From Thalassovita aquimarina (GTDB lineage: Bacteria > Pseudomonadota > Alphaproteobacteria > Rhodobacterales > Rhodobacteraceae): DNA of 64,000 nt. Below are positions 8,300 through 17,054 of this stretch, piece after piece. Position 1 is the stretch's first letter. Each line of letters opens with the position of its first letter. Below the pieces are notes generated by a model that did no database searches, had not been told where the DNA came from, and saw only the letters and a list, made by a program, of their open reading frames with translations. The position numbers were made by a program, and so were the translations under genes. The stretch spans positions 1-64,000 of the forward strand of contig NZ_JADMKU010000001.1 in assembly GCF_018219815.1 (NCBI RefSeq), given 5' to 3'.

Positions 8300-10297
8300 T
8301 CAGGCGGACATGACGGGCAGGTGAATGGTGAAGGTGGCGCCCTCGCCGGGGCTGCTTTCCACCTCTATGTCACCACCGGCGCGATGGATCAGGTCGCGGG
8401 TGATCGACAGGCCCAGCCCGGTGCCGTCGCTGCGCTTGGTTGTGTAGAAAGGATCGAAGGCGCGCGCGCGTACTTCCTCGGTCATCCCTTGGCCGGTATC
8501 CTCGACGACCATCCGCAGCCTGTCGCGCCCGTCGCGTTCGACCCGGGCGGTTCGGATCGACAACCGGCCCCCGTCGGGCATTGCCTGAATCGCGTTGACA
8601 ATCAGGTTGACCAGCACCTGCTGCAGCTCGGTTTCGTTCATCTGGACTTCGCAGTCGGCCTGCTGGTCGAGATCGATCTCGATGTTCGAACTGGTCAGGA
8701 TATGCTGGACCAGCGGCAGGGAGGCACGCACCACCGCATCGGGGTCCAGTCCTTCGTCGCCCTGTTCGAATTCCTCGGGCCGGGTAAAGCGCAGCACCTT
8801 GGTCACCAGCACGCTGATCTTGTGAATCTGTTCCTGGATCAGCGACAGCTCCGTCTGCATCGGCGCCGCGTTCGGACCAAGGTCCTGGATCACGATATCC
8901 AGGTTGCCCTGGATGACGGCCAGCGGGTTGTTGATTTCATGCGCGACCCCGGCGGTGATTTCGCCCACCGCGGCCAGCTTTTCCGACAGGATCAGCTGCT
9001 TCGAGGTGACCTCCAGCCGCTTGTTCGCTTCCTGCAGGTCGCGTGTGCGTTCCGCGACCCGCGTTTCCAGTTCCTCGGCCCAGTCGCGTAAGCGTTGGTC
9101 GCGTTCCTGCACCTGGTCCAGAAGATCGTCCAGATGGGCGGCGAGACGGGAAATTTCATCGCTTTGCCGGGTGACGCCGGTCCGCGCGGCCAGATCGCCG
9201 CGTTCGACCTTGCTGATCACCCGGTTCATGTTTTCCAAGGGGCGGAAAATACCACGCGCAAAAGCCAGAAGGACCGGAACGCTGACCGCCATAATGACGA
9301 GGAACCCACCCCAGATCCACATCAGCGTGCGTCGCTCGGCGCGCTGGAACGGCTGTTCTAGGAAGCCGACGTACAGCATCCCGATGCGCTTGCCGAAACT
9401 GTCGATCACCGGCTCATAGGCCGAGATATACCAGTCGTTCACCACGAAGGCCCGGGCGGTCCATTTCAACCCCTCGCCCAGAACCCTGTCGCGTACTTCC
9501 TGCGAAACCCGTGTGCCAAGCGCGCGGGTGTCTTCGAACAGCCGCACATTGGTGCTGATCCGCACATCGTCCAGGAAAAGGGTCGCGGTGCCGAGGTTGC
9601 CGCCGGTCAGGCTTCCCTCGGGATAGACCAGCGCGTTCATTTCGTCGATGAAGCCGAGGTTGCGGTTCAGCAGCAAGCCACCGACCAGAGCCCCACCGGG
9701 CGCGGGGGCGGCGGTATGGACCATCATGCCGCGCGGTTCCTCGATGCGGTCGGATGGGGCCGCAGCCTTGGTCGGCACCAGCCGTAGACGGGCGCGTTGC
9801 ACCAGGGTGGGGGACAGCGCCTGCAACTGGGTGGCGCTGAACACGTCGATTTCGGTGCCCGCACGCCCGTTCAGCGCGTCGCGCACCACGGGCCAGTCGC
9901 GTTGATCGGGAAGGGTGCGGTCGGCCTCGGCGAAGATCACGGTGCCGTCGGCGTCGATCGCGTACAGGAAATCCAGCCCCATGCGGATGCGTTCGCGTTC
10001 CAGGAGGGCGCGCAGTTCGTTCTTGTCGTTCGCCAGGTCGCGATAAGCGGCCGATTGCGCCAGCGCCGAAATCGCCGCCCCGCGCCGTTCCATCAACCCG
10101 GCCAGGTGCTGATGCGCCACGGTCAGTTCGCCCGACACCTTGGCGATCAGGACCTCATCGAACCGATTGGTCCAGTTGCGCGCCGCAGTCAGCAGCACCA
10201 ACGGCAACAGGATCATGATCGGCAGCAGCGCAATCAGCAGCAGGCGCACCCGCACGGTGTTGCGCAGGGCGATCTGCCGGGGCTGCGGATCAGACAT
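8300..10297 (-). CDS. sensor histidine kinase (two-transmembrane sensor, HAMP, HisKA, HATPase)
   Basis: A 665-aa membrane kinase. Transmembrane helix one is at residues 17-40 and helix two near 322-345, enclosing a periplasmic sensor domain of about 280 residues of double-Cache character. Then come HAMP, a coiled-coil stretch and the H-box GVAHEINNPLAVIQGNLDIV (His near 453). The ATPase domain ends in DTGQGM and GTGLGLSI. The ATG at 10297 overlaps the upstream regulator stop by eight bases (ATGTCTGA), so the pair is coupled. It is the last gene of the minus-strand formate dehydrogenase operon. The ligand is unknown; formate or another small carboxylate is plausible. Confidence 0.9.
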   Translation of the reverse strand: MSDPQPRQIALRNTVRVRLLLIALLPIMILLPLVLLTAARNWTNRFDEVLIAKVSGELTVAHQHLAGLMERRGAAISALAQSAAYRDLANDKNELRALLERERIRMGLDFLYAIDADGTVIFAEADRTLPDQRDWPVVRDALNGRAGTEIDVFSATQLQALSPTLVQRARLRLVPTKAAAPSDRIEEPRGMMVHTAAPAPGGALVGGLLLNRNLGFIDEMNALVYPEGSLTGGNLGTATLFLDDVRISTNVRLFEDTRALGTRVSQEVRDRVLGEGLKWTARAFVVNDWYISAYEPVIDSFGKRIGMLYVGFLEQPFQRAERRTLMWIWGGFLVIMAVSVPVLLAFARGIFRPLENMNRVISKVERGDLAARTGVTRQSDEISRLAAHLDDLLDQVQERDQRLRDWAEELETRVAERTRDLQEANKRLEVTSKQLILSEKLAAVGEITAGVAHEINNPLAVIQGNLDIVIQDLGPNAAPMQTELSLIQEQIHKISVLVTKVLRFTRPEEFEQGDEGLDPDAVVRASLPLVQHILTSSNIEIDLDQQADCEVQMNETELQQVLVNLIVNAIQAMPDGGRLSIRTARVERDGRDRLRMVVEDTGQGMTEEVRARAFDPFYTTKRSDGTGLGLSITRDLIHRAGGDIEVESSPGEGATFTIHLPVMSA

Positions 10298-11663
10298 TCC
10301 ACATCGCGCATTTACGGTCGATGGTCTTGCGCGACACGCCCAGCCGGCGCGCCGCCTCGGCCCGGTTGCCGCCGCAGGCTTCCAGCACCGACAGGATGTG
10401 GCGTCGTTCCATCGCGTGCAGGGATTCCACCGCTTCGACCTCGTCATCGCCGGGCAGGCCGGCGAATTCGCTGGGGAATTCGCCCAGGATCAGCGACCGT
10501 TCGATCAGGTTGCGCAATTCGCGCACATTACCCTGCCAGTCGTAGCGGGCCATGTTGTAGAGCACCTGTTCGGTCAAAGGCAGCGGCTCGACGCCCAGCT
10601 GGCGGGAGAACTTGCCCATGAACAGTTCGGCCAGTTCCTTGATATCGCCGACCCGGTCGCGCAGGGGGGGCATCTGCACCGTGATGATGTTGATCCGGTG
10701 ATAAAGATCCTTGCGAAACCGGCCGTCTTCCATCGCCGCGTCCAGATCGGCGTTGGTGGCAAAGACGAACCGCAGGTTCAGCGGCACTTCGCGTTCCGCC
10801 CCGCCGGGACGGATGCGGCCATCCTCGATCACCCGCAGCAACGCGGCCTGTATCGGCAGCGGCAATTCCACCACCTCGTCCAGGAACAGCGTCCCGCCCG
10901 AGGCATGGACCAGCAACCCCTCTTCGCCCGGAACGCCGGGTTCGCCGAACAGGTCCGCCGACAGCTGTTCCGGCGAAATCGCGGCGCAGTTGATCGGTAC
11001 GAAGGGTTTGTCGGCGCGTTCCGACATCGCATGCAGCGTGCGCGCGGCGATTTCCTTGCCGGTGCCGCTTTCGCCGGTGAACAGGACCGGGGTGGGCATC
11101 GGCGCGGCCTTTTCCAGCGTCTTGCGCACCGCCTCGATCCCTGGCGAATTGCCGATCAGCCGGCCCCGAGCGGCCAGGTTGTCGGCCCTGAGTTCGTATT
11201 TCAGCAGGAAATTTTCGCGCCGCAGGTAGCGTTCGACCATGCAGCGGTTGATCGCGTTCAGGATCTGGTTCGACCGGAACGGTTTCAGCACGAAATCCGA
11301 CGCGCCGACCCGCATCGCCTGGATCGCGGTTTCCAGGTCGGCATAGGCGGTCATCAGGATCACCTCGGCGAAGAACCCGACGCGGCGCTGTTCCTCCAGC
11401 CAGTCGAGCCCGGACTGCCCCGGCATCACGTTGTCCAGCAACACGAGGTCGAAATGCTGCATGTCGAGCCGTTCCGAGGCCTCGACAGCACTGGCCGCGG
11501 TTTCGACCCGCTTGCAACGGGGTTCGAGCAACCGCACAAGATAATTGCGCATCCCCGGTTCGTCGTCGATCACAAGGATCGATACATGCCGAATGGCGCG
11601 GTCAATCTGCGACTGTTCCGCGGCGTCAGGCTTGGCGGTTGGTGTCTGGGCACCAATATTCAT
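10290..11663 (-). CDS. NtrC-family response regulator lacking a canonical GAFTGA loop
   Basis: A 457-aa regulator with a receiver domain (VSILVIDDEPGM; phospho-acceptor Asp near residue 74 in LVLLDNVMPGQSG), an AAA+ domain (Walker A GESGTGKE near 172, Walker B TLFLDEV) and a C-terminal Fis-type HTH (AEAARRLGVSRKTIDRKCAM). Between the conserved LFGE and GGTLFLDE, where NtrC proteins carry GAFTGA to contact sigma-54, this protein reads PGVPGEEGLLVHAS and the loop is shortened. It may therefore act without sigma-54, as known for Rhodobacter capsulatus NtrC. It lies between the FDH genes and its cognate kinase. Confidence 0.9.
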   Translation of the reverse strand: MNIGAQTPTAKPDAAEQSQIDRAIRHVSILVIDDEPGMRNYLVRLLEPRCKRVETAASAVEASERLDMQHFDLVLLDNVMPGQSGLDWLEEQRRVGFFAEVILMTAYADLETAIQAMRVGASDFVLKPFRSNQILNAINRCMVERYLRRENFLLKYELRADNLAARGRLIGNSPGIEAVRKTLEKAAPMPTPVLFTGESGTGKEIAARTLHAMSERADKPFVPINCAAISPEQLSADLFGEPGVPGEEGLLVHASGGTLFLDEVVELPLPIQAALLRVIEDGRIRPGGAEREVPLNLRFVFATNADLDAAMEDGRFRKDLYHRINIITVQMPPLRDRVGDIKELAELFMGKFSRQLGVEPLPLTEQVLYNMARYDWQGNVRELRNLIERSLILGEFPSEFAGLPGDDEVEAVESLHAMERRHILSVLEACGGNRAEAARRLGVSRKTIDRKCAMWNV

Positions 11664-11695
11664 ATTCTTATTCTGATCCCTTTTGCCTGCTCAGG

Positions 11696-11821
11696 TCAAT
11701 CCAGTCGGACCGAAGGCCCCGATGTCACGTCCTGGATCGAAAACCCTGCCTGGCCGAGGGAATAATCCGCCGCCACGGCAATCGCGATGATCGCCAGAAA
11801 AGCGAGATACATGCTTTTCAT
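11696..11821 (-). CDS. 41-aa single-pass membrane peptide in the formate dehydrogenase operon
   Basis: A short gene that starts MKSMYLAFLAIIAIAVAADY, with one hydrophobic helix covering residues 4-18, then a polar tail ending TSGPSVRLD. A GGGGAAGAAAG ribosome binding site precedes the ATG at 11821. It lies 48 bases after the fdhC stop and 32 bases before the response regulator start, on the same strand. I do not recognise a family. It could be a small subunit or assembly factor of the membrane formate dehydrogenase; that is inference from position. Codon use looks like that of its neighbours. Confidence 0.55.
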   Translation of the reverse strand: MKSMYLAFLAIIAIAVAADYSLGQAGFSIQDVTSGPSVRLD

Positions 11822-11869
11822 CTTTCTTCCCCAAATTTCAAGGGAGGCATTGCGCCGCCCCCACACAGG

Positions 11870-13081
11870 TTATTCCGCCGGGTGCTCTGGACTGTGGGCC
11901 GTTTTACCGGTCACTTCTTCGTACCACAGCCCGTGATGTTCCTTCGCCCACTGTTCGTCGACCTGGCCGCTGCCCATCGCGTCGAAGGCGCCCTCCATCC
12001 CGACCGATCCGATGTAGATATGGCCCAGGATGACGGCGATGAACACGAACGCCACGATGGCGTGCCAGATCTGCGCCAGTTGCATTTCCTGATGCGGCAT
12101 CAATTCGGTCGGAAGCGGTGCCATGCCCACAAGGCCGGGCAGGCCAAGCGCGTTGACCTTGTCGAAGGTGGCAGCGAACATCGGCAATTCGAACGGGAAC
12201 AGCAGCGACAGGCCCGAGGCCGAGATCGACACCCCCAGCACCACAACGGCCCAGAAGATCAGCTTCTGACCGGCGTTGAACTTGCGCGCGGGCGGGTGGA
12301 CGCCCTTGGAAAACAATCCGCCGGCCACCGCGATCCATTTCAGGTCGTGCCGGTTGGGAATGTTGTGGGCAACCCAGAACAGGATGACCATCACCAGCCC
12401 CAGCATGAAGGCCCAGGATACGTTGTTGTGCACCCATTTGCCGGCGATCGCGATGGGCGAATATGCCTCACGCCCGAGCAGTGGAATCAGCGCGAAACGC
12501 CCGAACAGCAGCGACAAGCCGGTGATCGCCAGCAGGATGAAGGACCCGGCCAGCAGCCAATGGGCAAAGCGTTCGATCGTGGAAAAGCGCAGGATGGTGG
12601 TTCCGGCCGGTGTCCCGTCGATGCGGATGCGGCCGCGGATCAGGAAGAACAGGACCAGCAGTCCGAACATCCCCAGCAGAAGGTACCCGCCATAGGTCAT
12701 CAGCGGTCCTTCGCGGAAGGACAGCCAGGCCATGCCGCTGTCCTGTATCACGATATCGGCGGCAGGGACGCGCGACGACGACGTGATATCGGCGGATCCG
12801 TAGCGGTAGCTGCGCCAGAATTCGGAATCCGACACCCCGCCAAGGGTGCCCAGCTTGTCGGTCATCGGCGCGGCCGCCTCGGGATTGCCGGTGGCGTCGC
12901 GGCGGAAGCTGTCATCGATTTTCAGCCCCTCCTGCCGTTTCAGGATGTCCTCCAGCGTTTGCGCGCCGCCGGTGGCCGCGCGCGGATCGGTCGCGGTGTC
13001 TGCCAGCGCCATCGCTGCGGTCCCGATCGCTAGGATCACCACTGCCAGGAGGGCGAGGAATATATTTATGTGTCGTGCCAT
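11870..13081 (-). CDS. fdhC: formate dehydrogenase, gamma (cytochrome b) subunit
   Basis: A 403-aa membrane protein. It starts with a signal-like helix (FLALLAVVILAIGTAAMALA), followed by an extracytoplasmic segment to about residue 125. Another helix precedes the cytochrome b561-type domain (residues 165-385), with His residues in ERFAHWLLAGSF and GKWVHNNVSWAF suited to heme binding and a last helix with LGHIYIG. The periplasmic extension before the cytochrome domain is typical of alphaproteobacterial FdoI/FdnI-type subunits. It passes electrons from FdhB to quinone. It is separated from fdhB by about 115 bases with two hairpins. Confidence 0.9.
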   Translation of the reverse strand: MARHINIFLALLAVVILAIGTAAMALADTATDPRAATGGAQTLEDILKRQEGLKIDDSFRRDATGNPEAAAPMTDKLGTLGGVSDSEFWRSYRYGSADITSSSRVPAADIVIQDSGMAWLSFREGPLMTYGGYLLLGMFGLLVLFFLIRGRIRIDGTPAGTTILRFSTIERFAHWLLAGSFILLAITGLSLLFGRFALIPLLGREAYSPIAIAGKWVHNNVSWAFMLGLVMVILFWVAHNIPNRHDLKWIAVAGGLFSKGVHPPARKFNAGQKLIFWAVVVLGVSISASGLSLLFPFELPMFAATFDKVNALGLPGLVGMAPLPTELMPHQEMQLAQIWHAIVAFVFIAVILGHIYIGSVGMEGAFDAMGSGQVDEQWAKEHHGLWYEEVTGKTAHSPEHPAE

Positions 13082-13111
13082 AACCGAACTGCCCCGTGGT
13101 TACAGAGGATT

Positions 13112-13175
13112 GGCCCGCGGGGAAATTCTCCGCGGGCCTGTTTGATCGCCGGGCAGGGCGCCGGGCTCCGGCGCC
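13112..13175 (-). other. two hairpins in the fdhB-fdhC intercistronic gap
   Basis: Two perfect inverted repeats lie in the gap. GGCCCGCGG at 13112-13120 pairs with CCGCGGGCC at 13130-13138 and extends inward. GGCGCCGG at 13157-13164 pairs with CCGGCGCC at 13168-13175. Neither has a run of T on the minus strand, so they look more like RNA-stability or processing elements than terminators. Confidence 0.5.
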
Positions 13176-13196
13176 GCACCGCTGCGTGAGGTCGTA

Positions 13197-13790
13197 TCAA
13201 TTGGCCTTCTTCTCATAGGCCGTGCCCCAGCCCCAGGCGCCTGACCCGAAGCCGCGCGCCACCACGCGTTCGCGGTAGATCGCCGACACCACGTCGCCGT
13301 CACCGGCCAGAAGGGCCTTGGTCGAACACATCTCGGCGCAGATCGGCAGCTTGCCCTCGGCCAGGCGGTTGCGGCCGTACTTGGCGAATTCCGCGGTCGA
13401 ATGGTCCTCTTCCGGGCCACCGGCGCAGAATGTGCACTTGTCCATCTTGCCGCGCGATCCGAAATTGCCCGCCTGCGGATACTGCGGCGCGCCGAACGGG
13501 CAGGCGTAGAAGCAGTAGCCGCAGCCGATGCACAGATCCTTGGAATGCAGCACCACACCATCTTCGGTCTGGTAGAAGCAATCGGTCGGACAGACGGCCA
13601 TGCAGGGCGCGTCCGAGCAGTGCATGCAGGCGACCGAGATCGACCTTTCACCGGGTTTGCCATCGCCGATGGTCACCACCCGGCGGCGGTTGATGCCCCA
13701 TGGGACTTCGTGTTCGTTCTTACAGGCGGTGACGCAGGCGTTGCACTCGATGCAGCGCTCGGCGTCGCAGAGAAATTTAGCTCGTGCCAT
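13197..13790 (-). CDS. fdhB: formate dehydrogenase, iron-sulfur (beta) subunit
   Basis: A 197-aa ferredoxin-type subunit with four cysteine groups able to hold four [4Fe-4S] clusters: CIECNACVTAC near residue 15, CMHCSDAPCMAVCPTDC near 56, CIGCGYCFYACPFG near 88, and a last group with CTFC and the distal CSTK. This is the standard FDH beta-subunit arrangement. It carries electrons from the catalytic FdhA to the cytochrome b subunit. It has no signal peptide of its own and would be exported with FdhA. It starts 12 bases after the fdhA stop. Confidence 0.92.
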   Translation of the reverse strand: MARAKFLCDAERCIECNACVTACKNEHEVPWGINRRRVVTIGDGKPGERSISVACMHCSDAPCMAVCPTDCFYQTEDGVVLHSKDLCIGCGYCFYACPFGAPQYPQAGNFGSRGKMDKCTFCAGGPEEDHSTAEFAKYGRNRLAEGKLPICAEMCSTKALLAGDGDVVSAIYRERVVARGFGSGAWGWGTAYEKKAN

Positions 13791-13802
13791 ATCCGTATCT
13801 CC

Positions 13803-16697
13803 TTAGGCTGCGCTGATCTTGCAAAGGGTGGCTTTGGTTTCCTGCATCTGGGTCACCGAGTCATACCCGTAGGTCTGCGCGGTGTTGGTCGATTCTCCGA
13901 GAACGTAAGGATCGGCCCCTTCGGGGTACTTGTCCCGCTGGTCCTGGCCCTGGAAATGCCCGCCGAAGTGGAACGGCATGAAGGCAACCCCGGCACCGAC
14001 CCGCTCGGTGACCATGGCCATGACCTTGACCTTGCCGCCCTCGGGGCCTTCGACCCAGACCTGCGACCCGTCACGGACGCCCAGGTTGTTGGCGTCGCGC
14101 GGGTTGATTTCGACGAACATGTCCTGCTGCAGCTCGGCCAGCCACGGGTTGGACCGGGATTCGTCGCCGCCGCCTTCGTATTCTACCAGACGCCCCGAGG
14201 TCAGGATGATCGGGTAGTCCTGGCTGAAGTCCTGCTTCTGGATCGATGCGTAAAGCGTCGGCAGACGGTAGAACTTGCGGTCCTCATAGGTCGGGTAGTC
14301 CGCCACCAGATCGCGCCGCGGGGTATAGAGCGGTTCGCGATGCAGCGGCACCGGATCAGGGAAAGTCCACACCACCGCGCGGGCCTTGGCATTGCCGAAG
14401 GGCGCGCATTCGTGCTTGATCGCGACCCGCTGGATACCGCCAGACAGGTCGGTTTTCCAGTTGGTCTTGGGGCCGGCCACGGCCTCGATCGCGGCGCGTT
14501 CCTCGTCGGTCAGGTCGCCGTCCCAGCCCAGATCCATCAGCATCTGCATGGTGAATTCGGGATAGCCGTCCTTGATGTCGGACCCTTGCGAATAAACCCC
14601 TTCGGCCAGCAGGTTTTCGCCGTTCCTTTCCACCCCGAAACGGGCGCGGAAGGTCAGGCCGCCCTTGGAAACCGGCTTCGACATGTCATAGAGGTTCGGG
14701 GTGCCCGGATGCTTCATCTCGGCGGTGCCCCAGCACGGCCACGGCATGCCGTAGTAATCCCCGTCGGCGGGGCCGCCCACGGCCTGCAGCGTCGTCTTGT
14801 CGAAGGTGTGCTGATTGGCCATGTGCAGCTTCAGTCGCTCCGGCGACTGGCCGGTATAGCCGATCGTCCACATGCCCGAGTTGAATTCCCGGGTGACGCT
14901 TTCGATGTTCGGGGTTTCGGCGTCTTCCATTTCGATATTGCGGAAGAACCGGTCGGCCCAGCCGAACTTGTTGGCGAACTTGGCCATGATGACGTGATCG
15001 GGCAGGGCTTCGAACAGCGGATCGAAGATCTTGTCGCGCCACTGGATCGACCGGTTCGACGCGGTGACGGAACCGCGGGTTTCGAACTGGGTCGCGGCCG
15101 GCAGCAGGTACACGCCGTCGGTGCGGTCATGCAGCACCGCCGACACGGTCGGGTAGGGGTCCACCACCACCAGCATGTCCAGCTTTTCCATCGCCGTCTT
15201 CATTTCCGTCATCCGGGTCTGCGAATTGGGCGCATGCCCCCACAGAACCATGGCGCGGACATTGTCGGGCTGGTCAATGTTTTCCTTGTCTTCAAGGACC
15301 CCGTCGATCCAGCGCGACACCGGGATGCCGGTGCGGTTCATCAGGTTGACGTCCTTGCCGTCGGCGTCCTTCTCGGTGTGGAACTGGCCCTTCAGCCAAT
15401 CCATGTCCTCGCCCCAGACGCGGCCCCAATGGGCCCAGGCACCGCCCGACAGGCCGTAGTAACCAGGCAGGGTGTGCGACAGAACGCCAAGGTCGGTCGC
15501 GCCCTGCACGTTGTCATGGCCGCGGAAGATGTTGGTGCCGCCGCCGGTGGTGCCCATGTTGCCAAGGGCCAGCTGCAGGATGCAGTAGGCGCGGGTGTTG
15601 TTGTTGCCGTTGGTGTGCTGGGTGCCGCCCATGCACCAGATCACGGTGCCGGGACGGTTGTTGGCCAGGGTGCGCGCGACGCGCTCAAGCTGGCTGCCGG
15701 GAACACCGGTGACGCGCTCGACCTCTTCGGGCGTCCACTTGTTCACCTCGTCCTTGATTTCATCCATGCCCCAGACCCGGGTGCGGATGAATTCCTTGTC
15801 TTCCCAGCTGTTTTCGAAGATGTGCCACAGGATGCCCCAGACCAGAGCGACGTCGGTGCCGGGACGGAAGCGCACGTATTCGTCGGCATGCGCCGCGGTG
15901 CGGGTGAAACGCGGGTCGCAGACGATGACCGGCGCGTTGTTTTCTTCCTTGGCCTTCAGGATGTGCATCAGCGACACCGGGTGCGCTTCTGCCGGGTTGC
16001 CGCCGATCACGAAAATGGCGCGGCTGTTATGGATGTCGTTGTAGCTGTTGGTCATGGCGCCGTAGCCCCATGTGTTCGCCACGCCCGCCACCGTGGTCGA
16101 GTGGCAGATCCGCGCCTGGTGGTCGACGTTGTTGGTGCCCCAGTAGGCGGCAAACTTGCGGAACAGGTAGGCCTGTTCGTTATTGTGCTTGGCCGAACCC
16201 AGCCAGTAAACGCTGTCCGGGCCGCTTTCGTCGCGGATCGACAGCATCTTGTCGCCGATTTCGTTGATCGCCTGGTCCCAGCTGATCCGCTTCCATTCGC
16301 CACCCTCTTTCTTCATCGGGTATTTCAGGCGGCGTTCGCCATGGGCGTGTTCACGGACCGCGGCGCCCTTGGCGCAATGGCTGCCCAGGTTGAACGGGCT
16401 GTCGTAGCCGGGTTCCTGGCCGACCCAGACGCCGTTATCCACCTCGGCGATGACCGTGCAGCCAACCGAACAGTGGGTGCAGACCGATTTGATGGTCTCC
16501 ATCGACTTGGCCATGGTTTCCTGCGCAGAAGCGCGGGTCACGGTCCCGCCGGTCAGGCCAATTGCGGTTAATCCGCCGACGGCCAGACCCGAACCCCGAA
16601 GAAACGAACGACGGTCAACCGTCTTTTCGGCCACTGCTGACAACAGTGGCGCCCGGTTCGCATCGCGTGTGACGCTGCTGGTCTTTTTCCTGAGCAT
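13803..16697 (-). CDS. fdhA: formate dehydrogenase, catalytic alpha subunit (Tat-exported, Mo/W-bis-MGD)
   Basis: A 964-aa catalytic subunit that oxidises formate to CO2. A twin-arginine signal is present (DRRSFLRGSGLAVGGL near residue 30). The N-terminal [4Fe-4S] motif CTHCSVGC starts near residue 72. The metal ligand is Cys in ARICHSTTV near residue 200, so this is a non-selenium enzyme. The adjacent His fits the catalytic pair known in the family. The region ending in PFHFGG is the pterin-binding C-terminal domain. I preferred the ATG at 16697 because GGGAG lies six bases upstream; the ATG at 16703 abuts that site. The nearby tungstate transporter suggests W may be used. Confidence 0.93.
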   Translation of the reverse strand: MLRKKTSSVTRDANRAPLLSAVAEKTVDRRSFLRGSGLAVGGLTAIGLTGGTVTRASAQETMAKSMETIKSVCTHCSVGCTVIAEVDNGVWVGQEPGYDSPFNLGSHCAKGAAVREHAHGERRLKYPMKKEGGEWKRISWDQAINEIGDKMLSIRDESGPDSVYWLGSAKHNNEQAYLFRKFAAYWGTNNVDHQARICHSTTVAGVANTWGYGAMTNSYNDIHNSRAIFVIGGNPAEAHPVSLMHILKAKEENNAPVIVCDPRFTRTAAHADEYVRFRPGTDVALVWGILWHIFENSWEDKEFIRTRVWGMDEIKDEVNKWTPEEVERVTGVPGSQLERVARTLANNRPGTVIWCMGGTQHTNGNNNTRAYCILQLALGNMGTTGGGTNIFRGHDNVQGATDLGVLSHTLPGYYGLSGGAWAHWGRVWGEDMDWLKGQFHTEKDADGKDVNLMNRTGIPVSRWIDGVLEDKENIDQPDNVRAMVLWGHAPNSQTRMTEMKTAMEKLDMLVVVDPYPTVSAVLHDRTDGVYLLPAATQFETRGSVTASNRSIQWRDKIFDPLFEALPDHVIMAKFANKFGWADRFFRNIEMEDAETPNIESVTREFNSGMWTIGYTGQSPERLKLHMANQHTFDKTTLQAVGGPADGDYYGMPWPCWGTAEMKHPGTPNLYDMSKPVSKGGLTFRARFGVERNGENLLAEGVYSQGSDIKDGYPEFTMQMLMDLGWDGDLTDEERAAIEAVAGPKTNWKTDLSGGIQRVAIKHECAPFGNAKARAVVWTFPDPVPLHREPLYTPRRDLVADYPTYEDRKFYRLPTLYASIQKQDFSQDYPIILTSGRLVEYEGGGDESRSNPWLAELQQDMFVEINPRDANNLGVRDGSQVWVEGPEGGKVKVMAMVTERVGAGVAFMPFHFGGHFQGQDQRDKYPEGADPYVLGESTNTAQTYGYDSVTQMQETKATLCKISAA

Positions 16698-16779
16698 CCT
16701 CATCTCCCTAGCTGTTCCGGTTATCCCCGGAAAACGTGCGTGGTAAGCGGCCCGGCCACCCGGCCGGTGCCTGATCCGT

Positions 16780-16971
16780 TCAGAACCGAGCGGACTGGTA
16801 ATAAGCGCGGGTGTTCGCGGTGTCCTGCAAACCCGACGTCTTGGGGTCTGCCACCGCCGCCTCGGCGGTGCCGCCGGTGGCCACAAGGGCCGCGGCGGCC
16901 GGGGCAGTGGTGGTCGCGATCTTCAGAAAGTCGCGCCGGCTCGGGGCCTTTTTCTTGTCGCTCTCTTTCAT
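16780..16971 (-). CDS. small Tat-signal protein of formate dehydrogenase regions
   Basis: A 63-aa protein with a twin-arginine signal (SRRDFLKIATTTAPAAAALV) and a short mature part ending NTRAYYQSARF. This matches the small family known as the formate dehydrogenase region Tat target, which sits beside fdhA in many proteobacteria and has no assigned role. GAGGAG seven bases before the ATG at 16971 supports this start; the longer open frame upstream has no such site. It lies between the TorD chaperone and fdhA. A role in FdhA maturation or stability is inference. Confidence 0.8.
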   Translation of the reverse strand: MKESDKKKAPSRRDFLKIATTTAPAAAALVATGGTAEAAVADPKTSGLQDTANTRAYYQSARF

Positions 16972-17054
16972 TTCATTTCTCCTCGAAACTTGTATCCCGT
17001 CATGGTTCTGCCGCTGGCCCAAGTTTTTGTTCTCCGGGGCCAGCGCGCGCTGTC

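Noticed and set aside
9797-11765. Long plus-strand frames opposite the sensor kinase and response regulator genes
   Set aside because: Antisense shadows. The minus-strand proteins have complete two-component domains in order.
16098-16110. Possible selenocysteine codon in FdhA
   Set aside because: The metal-ligand position is a normal Cys codon (ARICHSTTV), so no UGA recoding is needed.
13401-16571. A 1056-codon open frame on the plus strand opposite fdhA and fdhB
   Set aside because: It is a shadow of the high-GC fdhA/fdhB genes. Its translation has no recognisable domain and is rich in His, Gln, Arg and Gly, as expected for the antisense of coding DNA.
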